From NCBI RefSeq assembly GCF_040436345.1, contig NC_133215.1, positions 22,867,806 through 22,931,805 of the forward strand: DNA of 64,000 bases. The letters are read 5' to 3'. This document shows, piece by piece, positions 26,801 to 36,400 of the stretch. The notes under the pieces are model-generated. The model was not told the origin of the DNA and searched no databases. It saw nothing but the letters and a program-made list of their open reading frames with translations. Origin of the DNA: Pagrus major. Its lineage: Eukaryota; Chordata; Actinopteri; Spariformes; Sparidae. Numbering within the stretch: the first letter of the stretch is position 1; each line of letters begins with the position of its first letter. A program made the translations under genes and the position numbers.

Positions 26801-29800
26801 AATATAGTGTAGTAAAGATATGAGGTGCATGCTGAACAGGTGAGGCGTACTTATCAGAATGTCTGGGCAGCTCGGTTTATGAGTGGCCTTCTCCATGGGA
26901 CCTACCCGAGACAAGTCTGAATAATCTGCATCACAAGCAGATTACCTTCTCTCATCTTTCCTGAGGTCAGATGTCATGTTTTCTGGAAATGCACCAGTAA
27001 CTCATCAATGCTGTTGGTGCAGGTAAAAATATTTACCCCACATTTCTGAATATGTGTGGGGAGCACAAATGTAGAAAACTAGTGAACATTTTAAGAGCAG
27101 CCAAGTATCTTAGAGGCGATTTCTGCAGGAATCAAGAATCTTGAGCAGTGCCTATTAATTACCTCATAACTGGGTCAAGCTGCACTAAATGCTGGAGCAT
27201 TTGCTTGTTCCTAAATTAAGCTGGTGCCAGGGATACATAAAACAGAGAGCAACACCACAAACACGTCAGTGCATGACTCATGTCCATTGTGTGCTGATGA
27301 ATCATAATCACCAACTCTGCTCCACATTTCAACTGTCAAAACTCTGTATTGTTTAAAGGGGAGAAAAGCCTTCGGAAAAAACTAAATAAATAACACCACA
27401 GCACATGTATAGTCCAAGCCCTCACACTACCAGCAGCTCAGAATGTGTTGATTAAATGTGACTACCGCTCTGTAATCAGCTTTCATTCAAATCATACAGG
27501 GAGGCCAGCACGGCTGGCAAGCTAAAATAATACGACCAACTTAATCCATTCGAGGTGGGGATGAAGAAGTGAGTCAGAGATGGAATATGTATAACACACC
27601 TGCCAGGCTCAGGAGAACAAACTGAACTATTTCCAAATAACTAATTTATTTCCTCTCATTTCAGGCTGCTTTACACACTCAAGCAAATAATTATTTACCA
27701 CTTAACAAGATAAATACATTTCTCATCATACATTTATGATCATCTAATGTGAACAAAGCTTATCCATAATGCATAATTATCTTGCAACTCCATGTGGGCA
27801 TTAGGCCTGCAACTAATGCTTATTTTCATTATCAGTAAATCCGTAGATTAATTTCAAGATTAATCATTTAGCCTATTGTAAAAAATGTCTCATCATAACT
27901 TCCCAGAACCCAAAGTGACGTCTTCAAATTGCTTCTTTGTCCAACCAAGAGTCCAAACTCAAAGACTCTTCATTTGCCATCACATATGACAAAGAGAAGC
28001 GGCAAATCCTTATATTGAGGAACTGGTAACAGCAAATGTTTAACAATTTTATTTTTTTTTAAATGACAAACAATTTATCGATTAATAATTTATTTTGCTT
28101 CAATCTACTAAATTGATTAATCAACTAATCATTGCAGCTCCAGTGGACATCATAACCTAAAACTTGACAATCCAATCCAATCTCTCACCATCACCATGGT
28201 ACACTCTCTTTGCAACATTAATTCCTCCTATTTAAGGAAGCCCTCAGGAAGCCCTAATTTAGCTCAGCATCGCGTGCTGACAGTACATCCTTTGGAAGCT
28301 CAACTGTGTATATGAGTGCATCTGTGTGCATGTGCGCGTCAAAGTGTGAGTTTGTCTGTTTTGAGAACACAAACATTGCGCTCGCCGTTACAACAAGCTG
28401 ACACACACAGCTGTACTCTCTGAGAGCTGACAGTGAATGCTGAGACAGTGGTCCCTGATAACTTCTCCTAAAATGCACTCTGCCCCAGTGCTAATGCTGG
28501 AGCAGGGACAGAGGCTGGATCTTTATCTTCATCACCAGCTTCCTGGCCTTTCCCCCCATGACACACACCGTCTCCAGCACCAGCTTCCCAAAATGTTAGA
28601 ATTAGGGGTCTCTCATACACAAAGCATGACAGTAGATGAAAAATGTATATGTGGGTTTCCTTGCTTGCTAGAGTGTCACGCGCTCACACAGAACAGGAAG
28701 AGTCCTGAGATGATTCTTCCAGTCGTTCCCTGCTCGCTGCATGCCAACTGGAGGCTATTGCAGGAAATGGATCACATAGACAGACTCCCTTACTCACAGC
28801 AGAGGCAGTGACAGCACAGTGCAGCCAAGAGGCCATATTTGAAAAGGAGGTGAGAGATGGATTCATCCCCTCATACATCTCATGTCATTCACCTTTGAGA
28901 AACTCCAGATTCCATCCAGTGGAGAAGAGTGAGGGGAAACACCCTGTTCTTGTTCAATTTCACTACATCATACGCCAACTCTCACTGCGCAGGAGACGGA
29001 GGGGGAACTACACCAATCGTCAGCTCCCTGCAGTGCTACGAATAACAGCTCCAAGATTGCTCTCTTTTACAAGCCTGGCAGCGAGCTCTATGGGGACATA
29101 ACGACACACCGCCTACCAGCAAACTCAAACTAGGGTTGTTTTTTTTTTTTTTTTTTATTAATTTAAGCATCAAAGAGCAGCTGTCCCAGATAAATGTTCT
29201 AGGCATGAGGAGGAGCCCAAAAAATGCCTTTGTGAGAAACTAGGAGTTAGCATTTAAATGCAGTGTGGGATGACAAAACTGGGGATAACTCCAGTCGAAA
29301 TCCTCTGGTGTGCGTAAGCCCACCCTACATAAAATCTAATCCACTGCTGTGACAAGAGGTGATCTGGGTGAGGTTGGCAAATTATAAGAGAACACATCAA
29401 ATTCAGCTGTCTCCGTGACACCTATCTAGGAAAAGCTTCACTTTGGTGTGGGAGGGTTTCTGGTCGAATTTTATTTTGTCAGGAGGAACACAGCCAGGAG
29501 AAAAACTTACTGGAGCCGAGTCTGCATCAAGGAGCATTTTTTAAAATAAAACTTTCATCCAAGAAGAATTGCAAATAAAGTGCACATCCGTGGCTAAAAT
29601 ATATGGGTCTAACGTTGTGGATTCTAGATCATAAATCGATCGAAATGAGCTTTCAATTTTCAATCATCCAAATCAAAAGCAGAATAAGTGATTCTCACAG
29701 TATTTTTTTCTCTCCAGCGCCGTCTAACTCCGAAAACCCAACAACTCAAAGACGACACAACTAGCTTAGCTGTAGTGTGTAGCTGCACTTCCGGACTCTT

Positions 29801-30398
29801 GTCCTGTGTGCATGAAGACAATCCACTGATTGGTCATGGAGGCAACTGACAGTGGCGGGGAGGTTGGGTGTTTAATTTGGAGACCCATGACACCCCTATT
29901 AAAATATGAAAAGAAAAAGAAACGAGGCGAGAGAGAACGTATGGTGGCCAGCAGGGATGAAGGCTGGGAAATGCCACTGATTTAATCTGATTTCAAACTC
30001 AAATTTTCATCACATCACATCACACTGGGCATTGCTGGGGGTTTGCTGACTTTAACAAATGCTGCCAATAATTCTTCATACAGAAATTGAAGATTCAAAA
30101 TTTTATACTGATTCCACCTTTCAACCTAGTCAATTCGAACTCTCTCTGAGAGAAAAAATGCACACTATGAAAGAGACCACAGAGCAGACAGAGTAAAACT
30201 GGACTTCTGCTGGTATGCGATGTTAGGCCTACATGCATGCGGTCGCCGACACATAAATCAAGTGTGGCTACAACTAAACACACACACATAAAGCTTAAAT
30301 GAATGCACAAGTCTAAATGTAGACTTCGCCTCCCCGATCATCACTGTGCGAGCAGCAATTCTGGTCACTCTGTGCTATATGATCCCCAATTTCTCTCT

Positions 30399-30462
<64 letters not shown>

Positions 30463-31940
30463 CCTATCCTTTCTCTTCAGTGAAGGACAGACAGAGGATG
30501 TGTCTATGACTGGGAAAGACTCACATTTCCTCTCTGAGGTTTCACATTCCTGGGATTCCGTCTGAAGACCACTGCAGCCCATTTAAAACCATTCCCCATA
30601 TGGAGGGGGGAAAAAAAGAGACCCAGGGCAGGGGAGATGGAGGGATGGCTGGGTAGGTTTTGAGCTTTTGGGAGTTCATATCTATTTACCAAAATATTCT
30701 ACCTCTCTCGGTAAATAAACCATCTGTTGTGGCAAACTATGCTGAATGAGAAGACTCTTCATTCACACAATGTAGCTTACCCTAACAAAAATCACACCAT
30801 GATGGGGCACCTGTTGTAATGCTATGATGTGGGAATTCAAAGTTATACTGCACTAATGTGATTCTTAAAACAAGAATAGTAGTCGCGACTATCTCAGGTT
30901 CTCTGTTCCTCTGAACACCGTCAGATGTATCATTTGTTGCCACCAAAATTTAAATCTTTGGGTGCTCTTCTCTCAGCGTAAATCCATCCATGCAGGTTAG
31001 AATAGAATAGAATAGATATACTTTATTGATCCCAAGCTGGGAAATTGAGGTGTAGCAGCAGCATTACACACAGGTTACACATCAGATGCAACAAATGCCA
31101 TCTCCCTCCTAGTAAGAGCAGGTTTGCCTTGTTACAAAATGCAAATATTGCAGATAATTATGAGTAAATCTGACATACACAGTTGCTCGACTATTTCTCT
31201 GTATCTAAATACATAAAGGCCATTGAGAATGGCACCAGAATATGTGACAAGATGTGGGTTATTTTTAAGATTACAATATATGATTCCACTAAACCCCAAA
31301 CATGAAGCCACACACAGTATTTCCTCCACCTCCTGAACAGGACCACACAGAAGAGGACAAGTCCTAATGATTGATGATCAGATGTAGCTCTGTTTTAATG
31401 ACGGATAACAAGTGTTTAAAATAAACACACAAACATTACCCTACAAGACTATAGCAATAAATGGACATTAAAACTGAATCACCTACATCAAGCTTAAGTG
31501 TTCTACCTAAATTAGCCTTTGGAAGAAAAGCATCAGTAACCATGCTTGACCGATAACTAGCCAGAAGTATCCCTAGCCTGCTAGGTTAACGTTAATACAA
31601 CGTAAACAGCGTTGTTGTCGCAGCTAATGTTTGCTAACGACCAGGGCTCACTGGCTACGTTTCCATGCTGCTTAGTGCGCTAGCGTGGGTCCCTTTCAGT
31701 TAAAAAATAAGGGATTACAAGCGGTAAAAAATGAATAAAAAATAGAATATAACATTTTTATATCACACAAGACATGAGCCAGTGGTGTCCTGCAGTACCA
31801 CCCGCAGATGTTAAGTTAGCCTGGTTGGCTAGCAGGCTAACTTGCTAACGTTTCCGAGCGGCGCAGGAGGGGGTTTAAATTCGCTTACCTGTCAACCGCA
31901 GCTTCACTGGGCCATTCCTCCTAACTCCTTGGCTAGACAT
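1957..31940 (-). CDS. smurf2: smurf2, E3 ubiquitin-protein ligase (5' part, exons 1-3)
   Basis: Three exons join in phase on the minus strand: 31940-31889 (ATG at 31940-31938), 6727-6689 and 2065-1957. They encode about 66 residues from MSSQGVRRNGPVKLRLT through FFRLPDPFAKVVVDGSG to NQHYDL. This is the start of the N-terminal C2 domain of a SMURF-type HECT ligase, which binds membranes and restrains the HECT domain. The RRNGPVKLRLT start, as I remember the family, fits SMURF2 better than SMURF1, which has a different insertion there. Known role: with SMAD7 it ubiquitinates TGF-beta/BMP receptors and SMADs. Donors are GTAAGC, GTAAGT and GTAAGT; all acceptors are CAG. The remaining C2, WW and HECT exons are outside the window. 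The span given is mostly intron. Confidence 0.92.
2066..6688 (-). other. smurf2: smurf2 intron 2
   Basis: An intron of 4.6 kb between coding exons 2 and 3. It contains a decayed LINE relic at about 3280-4350. Apart from short poly-T tracts (2579-2593, 4122-4136, 4768-4788) I recognise no other feature. Its short frames lack known motifs. Confidence 0.85.
3280..4350 (+). mobile_element. Decayed non-LTR retrotransposon (L2/CR1/Rex-like) fragment
   Basis: Broken frames on the plus strand recall a LINE polyprotein. Around 3330-3550 there are FQYVRPRSRPS and then SDHSAVHLFSAYQQPVLKRE, which resemble the end of the endonuclease domain and the linker (SDH followed by a basic segment and a Trp). At 4139-4345 there is SLNDYHLMALTPLAMKTFNAF, then DGLDVFQFAY, which resembles the start of reverse transcriptase (NDYRPVALT...MK...LD..QFAY). 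Frameshifts, stops and a gap of about 550 bp between the two parts show it is dead. The family assignment is by pattern only. Confidence 0.65.
6689..6727 (-). CDS. smurf2: smurf2 coding exon 2 (39 bp micro-exon)
   Basis: The acceptor TCTTCTCTTCCAG is followed by TCCTGTGTGC. The exon completes a Val codon, encodes LCAKNLAKKDFF, and leaves the first base of an Arg codon before GTAAGT. The phase joins perfectly to exon 1 (ends ACA G) and exon 3 (starts GG TTG). It is too short for frame-based calling and is supported by exact agreement with the conserved SMURF N-terminus. Confidence 0.93.
7853..7975 (+). mobile_element. tRNA-derived SINE relic
   Basis: A worn A-box-like segment (TAGCTCAATGGGC, 7863-7875) is followed about 25 bp later by a B-box-like segment (GGTTACAATACAAATC). 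A tail then reads CCTTTGCTGCTTGTCATC and TAATAAA. That tail matches the 3' part of SINEs I know to be common in percomorph fish (…GCTGCATGTCATCC…). Boundaries are approximate, and no poly-A tail or target duplication is clear. Confidence 0.55.
10348..10413. repeat. Two adjacent inverted repeats (tandem hairpins)
   Basis: The first pair is CAACAATGATGATTG (10348-10362) and CAATCGTCATTGTTG (10373-10387), 14 of 15 positions paired around a 10-base loop. The second pair is GAAAACCTCAC (10387-10397) and GTGAGGTTTTC (10403-10413), an 11-bp perfect stem with a 5-base loop. They share base 10387. I know of no function. Confidence 0.8.
16790..17190 (+). repeat. Polypurine tract with G runs
   Basis: The plus strand is strongly biased to G and A, with many GAGG/GGAGG words. 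At about 17001-17023 two long G runs are split by a short AT-containing spacer. The 193-residue minus-strand frame over this stretch is rich in Ser, Pro and Leu because of that bias and is not a gene. Confidence 0.75.
20140..20196 (+). repeat. 29-bp imperfect tandem duplication
   Basis: CGATGTTAGCCTGTTGGAGA at 20140 recurs 29 bp later as CGATGTTATCCTGTTGCAGA. Both copies are followed by AGCTAACAC/AGCTAACACT. There are only two copies. Confidence 0.8.
20786..20828. repeat. (TC)n microsatellite
   Basis: About 20 CT dinucleotides interrupted by one G near the right end. Confidence 0.95.
27802..28142 (+). mobile_element. hAT-like MITE with 8-bp target duplication
   Basis: The left end reads TAGGCCTGCAACTAATG and the right end ATTGATTAATCAACTAATC…GCAGCTCCA, which is an imperfect inverted repeat rich in ATTAATC. 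The flanks GTGGGCAT (27794-27801) and GTGGACAT (28143-28150) match at 7 of 8 bases, as expected for an aged hAT target duplication. The interior carries no transposase. This is a very common repeat type in teleosts (my recognition, not a search). Confidence 0.75.
29690..29835 (-). promoter_or_regulatory. Candidate internal promoter / alternative first exon of smurf2
   Basis: Read on the minus strand, a CCAAT box (29833-29829) is followed 35 bp on by the ETS-type element CCGGAAGT (29794-29787). About 90 bp further is a usable donor, ATACT then GTGAGA (29698-29693). This is the typical layout of a TATA-less vertebrate promoter feeding a short noncoding exon, and it points the same way as smurf2. 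There is no transcript evidence in the sequence itself. Confidence 0.25.
30402..30456. repeat. (CA)n microsatellite
   Basis: An uninterrupted run of CA repeats of about 55 bp. The frames over it (TH and VC repeats) are artefacts. Confidence 0.97.
30998..31050 (+). repeat. Interspersed-repeat tail (ACTTTATTGATCCC motif)
   Basis: Three AGAAT/AGAAT-like units are followed by AGATATACTTTATTGATCCC and GGGAAATTGAGG. This phrase is one I recognise as the shared 3' tail of abundant fish retroposons, typically followed by runs of AGAT/AGAAT on one side. The extent of the element to the right is unclear. Confidence 0.5.
31889..31940 (-). CDS. smurf2: smurf2 coding exon 1
   Basis: The ATG at 31940-31938 opens MSSQGVRRNGPVKLRLT and one base of Val before the donor GTAAGC. 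This start is chosen because it gives the expected SMURF N-terminus at the expected length. The sequence preceding the ATG on the minus strand (ACACAAAGTGGA) is a fair initiation context with A at -1 and G at -3. Confidence 0.93.
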
Positions 31941-32500
31941 TCCACTTTGTGTTCCAGCTTGATGAGAAATCACAAAAAGTGTCTAATTCATGTGTCAGCG
32001 TAGGAGTTTTTCAAAAAGGTATCTCCCAAAACAATCCCTCTGCTAGCTTGGGGTTAGCTTGTAGTATCACCATAGCAAATCACGCTTACTGTGCATGCAA
32101 CATAATGGTATCATAATCATATCGCTGGATTAACACTCTCACTTTAGCCCCTATTCCGTAAAAAAAAATACAGATAACAACATTCCCAAAGGTCTTGTCC
32201 GTCGCGGGTACTGATGCAAATCAAGTGGACAGTTTGCCCTCCATCCGGACAGACGTCTACTCTGCCTGTGCTGCTTTAACTGAAGTTGATCGTGATGATG
32301 GTGAAGACTGTGCTGCTGCAGGCAGACAGGCTGGGTCAGGGAGAGGAAGAGCTCATCCGGTGCAGCCGTTCAAAATAAAAGCACCATCTAATAATATATC
32401 TTCTCAATGTGTACTACCTACAACAAAACGCATCTTTATTCCCGGCTGTTGTCAATTAAAACACCCACATCGTGCGTTACCATCCACCAACTAAAGAAAC
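31941..32500 (-). promoter_or_regulatory. smurf2: smurf2 5' UTR and probable promoter region
   Basis: This region lies upstream of the smurf2 ATG. CpG frequency is visibly raised between about 31560 and 32500 compared with the surrounding AT-rich DNA, as at CpG-type vertebrate promoters. No TATA box is evident, and the transcription start cannot be fixed from sequence alone. The 99-residue plus-strand frame at 32195-32494 is on the opposite strand and shows no recognisable product. Confidence 0.4.
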
Positions 32501-33297
32501 ACGCTGTTTTTAGACGGTTATAGTTGATGATATCTGATTGCAGCGGTAAATATGATCCGGTGATTTTATTTTTAAATTTAAAATATTTAAATCATCTTTA
32601 TTCATCCTTAATCCGGACAGCTTGATGGAGTTTATGTCGACATGATCGACCTAAAGAATTTCTGTGGTCGCATAGAGTACACTAACCATTCAGTGGTTTG
32701 AATTTCTAATCATCAATATTGATTAATCAGTCTGTAAGAGTTGAATTAGTTAAGAGCGGTGGGATTGCAGAAGTGAGCGTCAAAGCGTCTGGGGGGCTCA
32801 TGTATGCATTGTAAGATAGTTGTGTCTGTATACATATACACACGTTAAACGTAATGTCTACACGATAAGGCCACCAAGTATAATGAGATTTAGCTACTGT
32901 GGATGTAGACCTTCAGTGGTGAAAATGACTTGATATGAAGGCTCTTGAGTCTACTTGTTCTGCTCTTTCCTGCACCCAGCAGGAATATACACATATACAG
33001 CATATACACGTATTGTATATACTGTGAATGTATTGAAACCCAGATTTCATTCATAAAATAGTTTACAAAGTACTATAGACACAACAGGATCCCTAGAACA
33101 TGCAGGCACACATCAAGCATAGAGAATAAGCACAGTGTCACCTAGTGGTGACATGGACGCAGAATCAGCTCCCACTCCCTCTTTACCATAAGAAGTCATT
33201 CTTAACATCTCGCTCATTCACTCCTTTTACCAAGTAACTGTAGTAGGTTTACCTGTTCACAGGCTGCTTATATCAGAAACACACACCAAAAAAAACA
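32501..33297. other. Intergenic spacer between smurf2 and kpna2
   Basis: This separates the smurf2 promoter from the 3' end of kpna2, two tandem minus-strand genes about 1 kb apart. The sequence is AT-rich. I see no gene, and no repeat beyond short TATACA-rich stretches near 32830-33010. Confidence 0.6.
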
Positions 33298-33312
33298 TAT
33301 GCATGATGGACA

Positions 33313-33318
33313 TTTATT
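33313..33318 (-). promoter_or_regulatory. kpna2: kpna2 polyadenylation signal
   Basis: TTTATT on the plus strand is AATAAA on the minus strand, 138 bp after the kpna2 stop codon. It is followed, in the direction of transcription, by a GU/U-rich stretch (GTTTTTTTTGGTGTGTG) suited to CstF binding. The 3' UTR therefore spans roughly 33455 to 33290. Confidence 0.8.
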
Positions 33319-33455
33319 TACAAATATCTCTTTAAAAGAGGGATGTTTTGTCCTTGTACTGTTATGTACAAGGATGAAATGTTTTTAAAAAAATACAAAA
33401 ATATCAACAAGAAATGTTCTTTTTTTTCCATGTTACAAAGAGCAAGCTGGACAGG

Positions 33456-36400
33456 TTAAAACTGGAAAGTGCTTTGGTCGTTCGGGACCTGGAAGGTGTA
33501 GCTCTCTTCAGTGGCTTCTGGGACCACGGACTGATCATTTTCATTCTGAAAAAAGCAGGGAAACAGAAAAGCATTAGAGGATTCAACAAGTCTAAGCGTG
33601 TTATGGGGGTGGTTTTATGGACTACAACAGATTCTGCAGACTTGGACAATTTCTGTCAGCTAAGAAAGGGTTTGCGACAATTGAGTATCATTAACTGCAG
33701 ATCACGTACGCAAAAGGCTGTTTTTATTTTGAGTACTTTGAGAAACAAAACATCCATTAAACATTAACATATGCACTGTCATTATATTAAAGACAAATCT
33801 TAGGCTACCGTATGTTACACCACCACCTCACATTTAGCCTTTGGCAACAGTGAGTAGCAAAGAATAATCACACTCCACTTGTGCCACCCTGCAGGCTCTG
33901 CCAAGACTGCTGTCAATTAATCATATTATAACTGACAGTGTGGTCATACTTCTTCTGCCAGTCTTGTAATTCTTCCCATGTTTGCGTTCAGCTCGACTTG
34001 TTTAAGGATGTGGTTAATATCATAACTGAAACAAGCTATCCAAATCACACTGAGCTGTGGTCATTCAAGAATTTGACATGTCAACAGTGTTTTCAACAGT
34101 GGCGCTGATCACTGTCATCGTTATTTCAACCAGTCTCCAAAATTCTCTGAATGCCTCACTTTCACTCGTGGACTAATATATTCGAATCCAGCTGTAATTT
34201 CTGCACGACTCATCTGATGGGGAACTCCCTTATCAGGAACACTTACATCTTCAGAGAAGAATTTGTCTATGATGTTGAGAGAGGACTTGTAGACAGCTTC
34301 ATTGTCATGGGTCTGCAGTGCCTCAATCTTTTCCAGACCACCCAACTCCTCAATCATTAGGCCCAGTTTCTCATGCTCCCCAGTTTTGTACGCCATCTGT
34401 GGAGAAAGTAAAAAAAAACAATAAGACTAATAGTTCCCTCCTGTGATGTGTGACCATCCCTTTTCATCTGTGACTGTCAACAATCCATCCGCCTCATACA
34501 ATCTATGATGTGACTGAGATTAAATTCTATTAAATTCTGTTTCCTAATCTCTGAAACCCGTGGGGTTAATCTCCATTTCCCCAGGACTTGAAAATAAAAG
34601 TGTGCAGACAGAAGAGTCTGGAAGGGTACAGTTAGAGGCTAATGTCTCTTAAATGTATTAAAATTATTATGTTGCCACGTTATATTGCCTACAAGCACTA
34701 ACCCTTAAGTCCCTTATGCCAGTGTTTTTGCATGTTTTATTCTTTTCATGTGAAATAAGATGAGATGATGAAAGAAGGCACATTTAGGATCTGAAAAAGC
34801 TGGTCACGAAACATGTTTTCTACCCAGAAAACTCTTATCAGGAAAAAAGAAGAAAGTCTATTGATTTGGCGTGATGTAGTGGAAAAAGTGTACTAAAATA
34901 TGCTTGAGCGTAGAAGTTTACTGTAGTGCAGTGTTTTTTTGCGTTTTTCTTACTTTCTTATTTTGGTTTGTTAAAAAAAGATTTGATTAAGTTTATGTTA
35001 CAACAACAATTTTACTTTACAACTTCATTGCTACATAATGATCAAATAACCTCGACAGCAATAGTTGCAGGTACTGTGTAACAATTACAGTGACTCATTT
35101 CCTTCAACTTAATCGAGTATAGATTGTGTGCATGCTGATTTTCAAACATTTACACAATCCACTGAGATGAATGGAATGGCTCTACAGTCGACCTCAGAGG
35201 TGACCTGAAATGTTAGTCAGGCTGACACATGGCACATTGTGTTACTGCAGCACTTTGTTTGCACTAGGAAGACAAACTTGCTTTGAGCTACTCCAATGCA
35301 AAGAAAGCAACAGGGTCTTAGAAGCGTACCTGTAAAATATTGTAGATTGCATCCAGAATGACCAAGATGATTTTGCTGTCTTTGGCTGTCAGCAGGTTGA
35401 GCAGAGGCTCCAGCACACCACAATGGACCAGGTAGGCCACCTGCTCCACTGTTCCACCACTGGTATAATTTGTGACAGCCCAAACTGCCTCCTTCTGGGT
35501 CTTGTAGTCTCCCTAAACACAAATGACATCTGATGTTTTAGACTAAAGACAAGTGCAGAGATATACTAGAGATACTAAATGATCCCTCATTAATAAAAAT
35601 GAAATCATCTTTAAATAGTGACTCAGAAAAGTATTGTTACTTATTTATAAAATACTAACAGTGCATAATCTACAGCAGGTCATAGAAAAGATGGGGGAAG
35701 TAACTGTGCTGATCAGGTTAGGCCAGTTCTCTGTGACTGGTTAGTAAACACCTTGAATGTAAATAGTGGAAGTTGTCGTTTAGTAGATGCAGCAGAGCAA
35801 AAGAAAACACAATCAAATATAACTAAGTTAGATATTAGTAATACTCCAAGACTCAGAACTGGAGTTGGAGCCCAGGTGCTGCCCTGTGGCTGTCTGATGC
35901 TCAAGGAAGGTAATTAGGATGGGTAAAATGTAGGGAAAAGAATCCCCACACTATTCAATGAAATATAGTTTGACTTATTATGAATCAATAAATCTCCATA
36001 TTTTCTGCATGCTCCTGTGTTCTGACCTGTTGGAGGACCTCCACTAGGATGGGGATCAGGCCTGCATTGATGACCTCCTGGATCTGGGATTCCTTGCCAG
36101 CAGTGATATTGGACAATGTCCAGGCTGCCTCTTTCTGGATGTTGGGCTTTGGATGGTGCAGTAGGTTACTGAACATCGTTAGAGCTCCTGCATTCAGCAC
36201 ACACTGGGTCTGCTCATCTGTCCCAGTCACAATGTTGCCAAGTGAACGCAGAGCTGGAGTCTGGGAATTGAGGGGAAGCAAGTCAATTATCTGTAGTATT
36301 TAGGAGGAGGAGTGATGTTGGTGATCCTTATGACATGTTAGTCTTTTGATAATTACTTTAAATTTATATGTTGTACTAACTGAATATGAGCACTGCAGAC

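Larger units (their letters stand above)
6728..31888 (-). other. smurf2: smurf2 intron 1 (about 25 kb)
   Basis: A single very long first intron. Within it I can name a tRNA-derived SINE relic (7853-7975), a pair of adjacent hairpins (10348-10413), a purine-rich tract with long G runs (16790-17190), a 29-bp tandem duplication (20140-20196), (TC)n (20786-20828), a hAT-like MITE (27802-28142), a poly-T tract (29138-29157), a possible internal promoter (29690-29835), (CA)n (30402-30456) and an interspersed-repeat tail (30998-31050). Elsewhere (for example 10.4-16.7 kb, 17.2-20.1 kb and 21-27.8 kb) I see ordinary AT-rich noncoding DNA. The frames in it show no convincing protein family, splice partners or codon signature. 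Confidence 0.85.

Noticed and set aside
30303-30582. CA-repeat-spanning frames
   Set aside because: Artefacts of the (CA)n run.
32195-32494. 99-residue plus-strand frame in smurf2 upstream region
   Set aside because: CpG-rich promoter DNA opposite to smurf2; no similarity or splice signal seen.
33135-33150. CACCTAGTGGTGA as a second CTCF site
   Set aside because: Mismatches at core positions of the motif; much weaker than the one at 40810.
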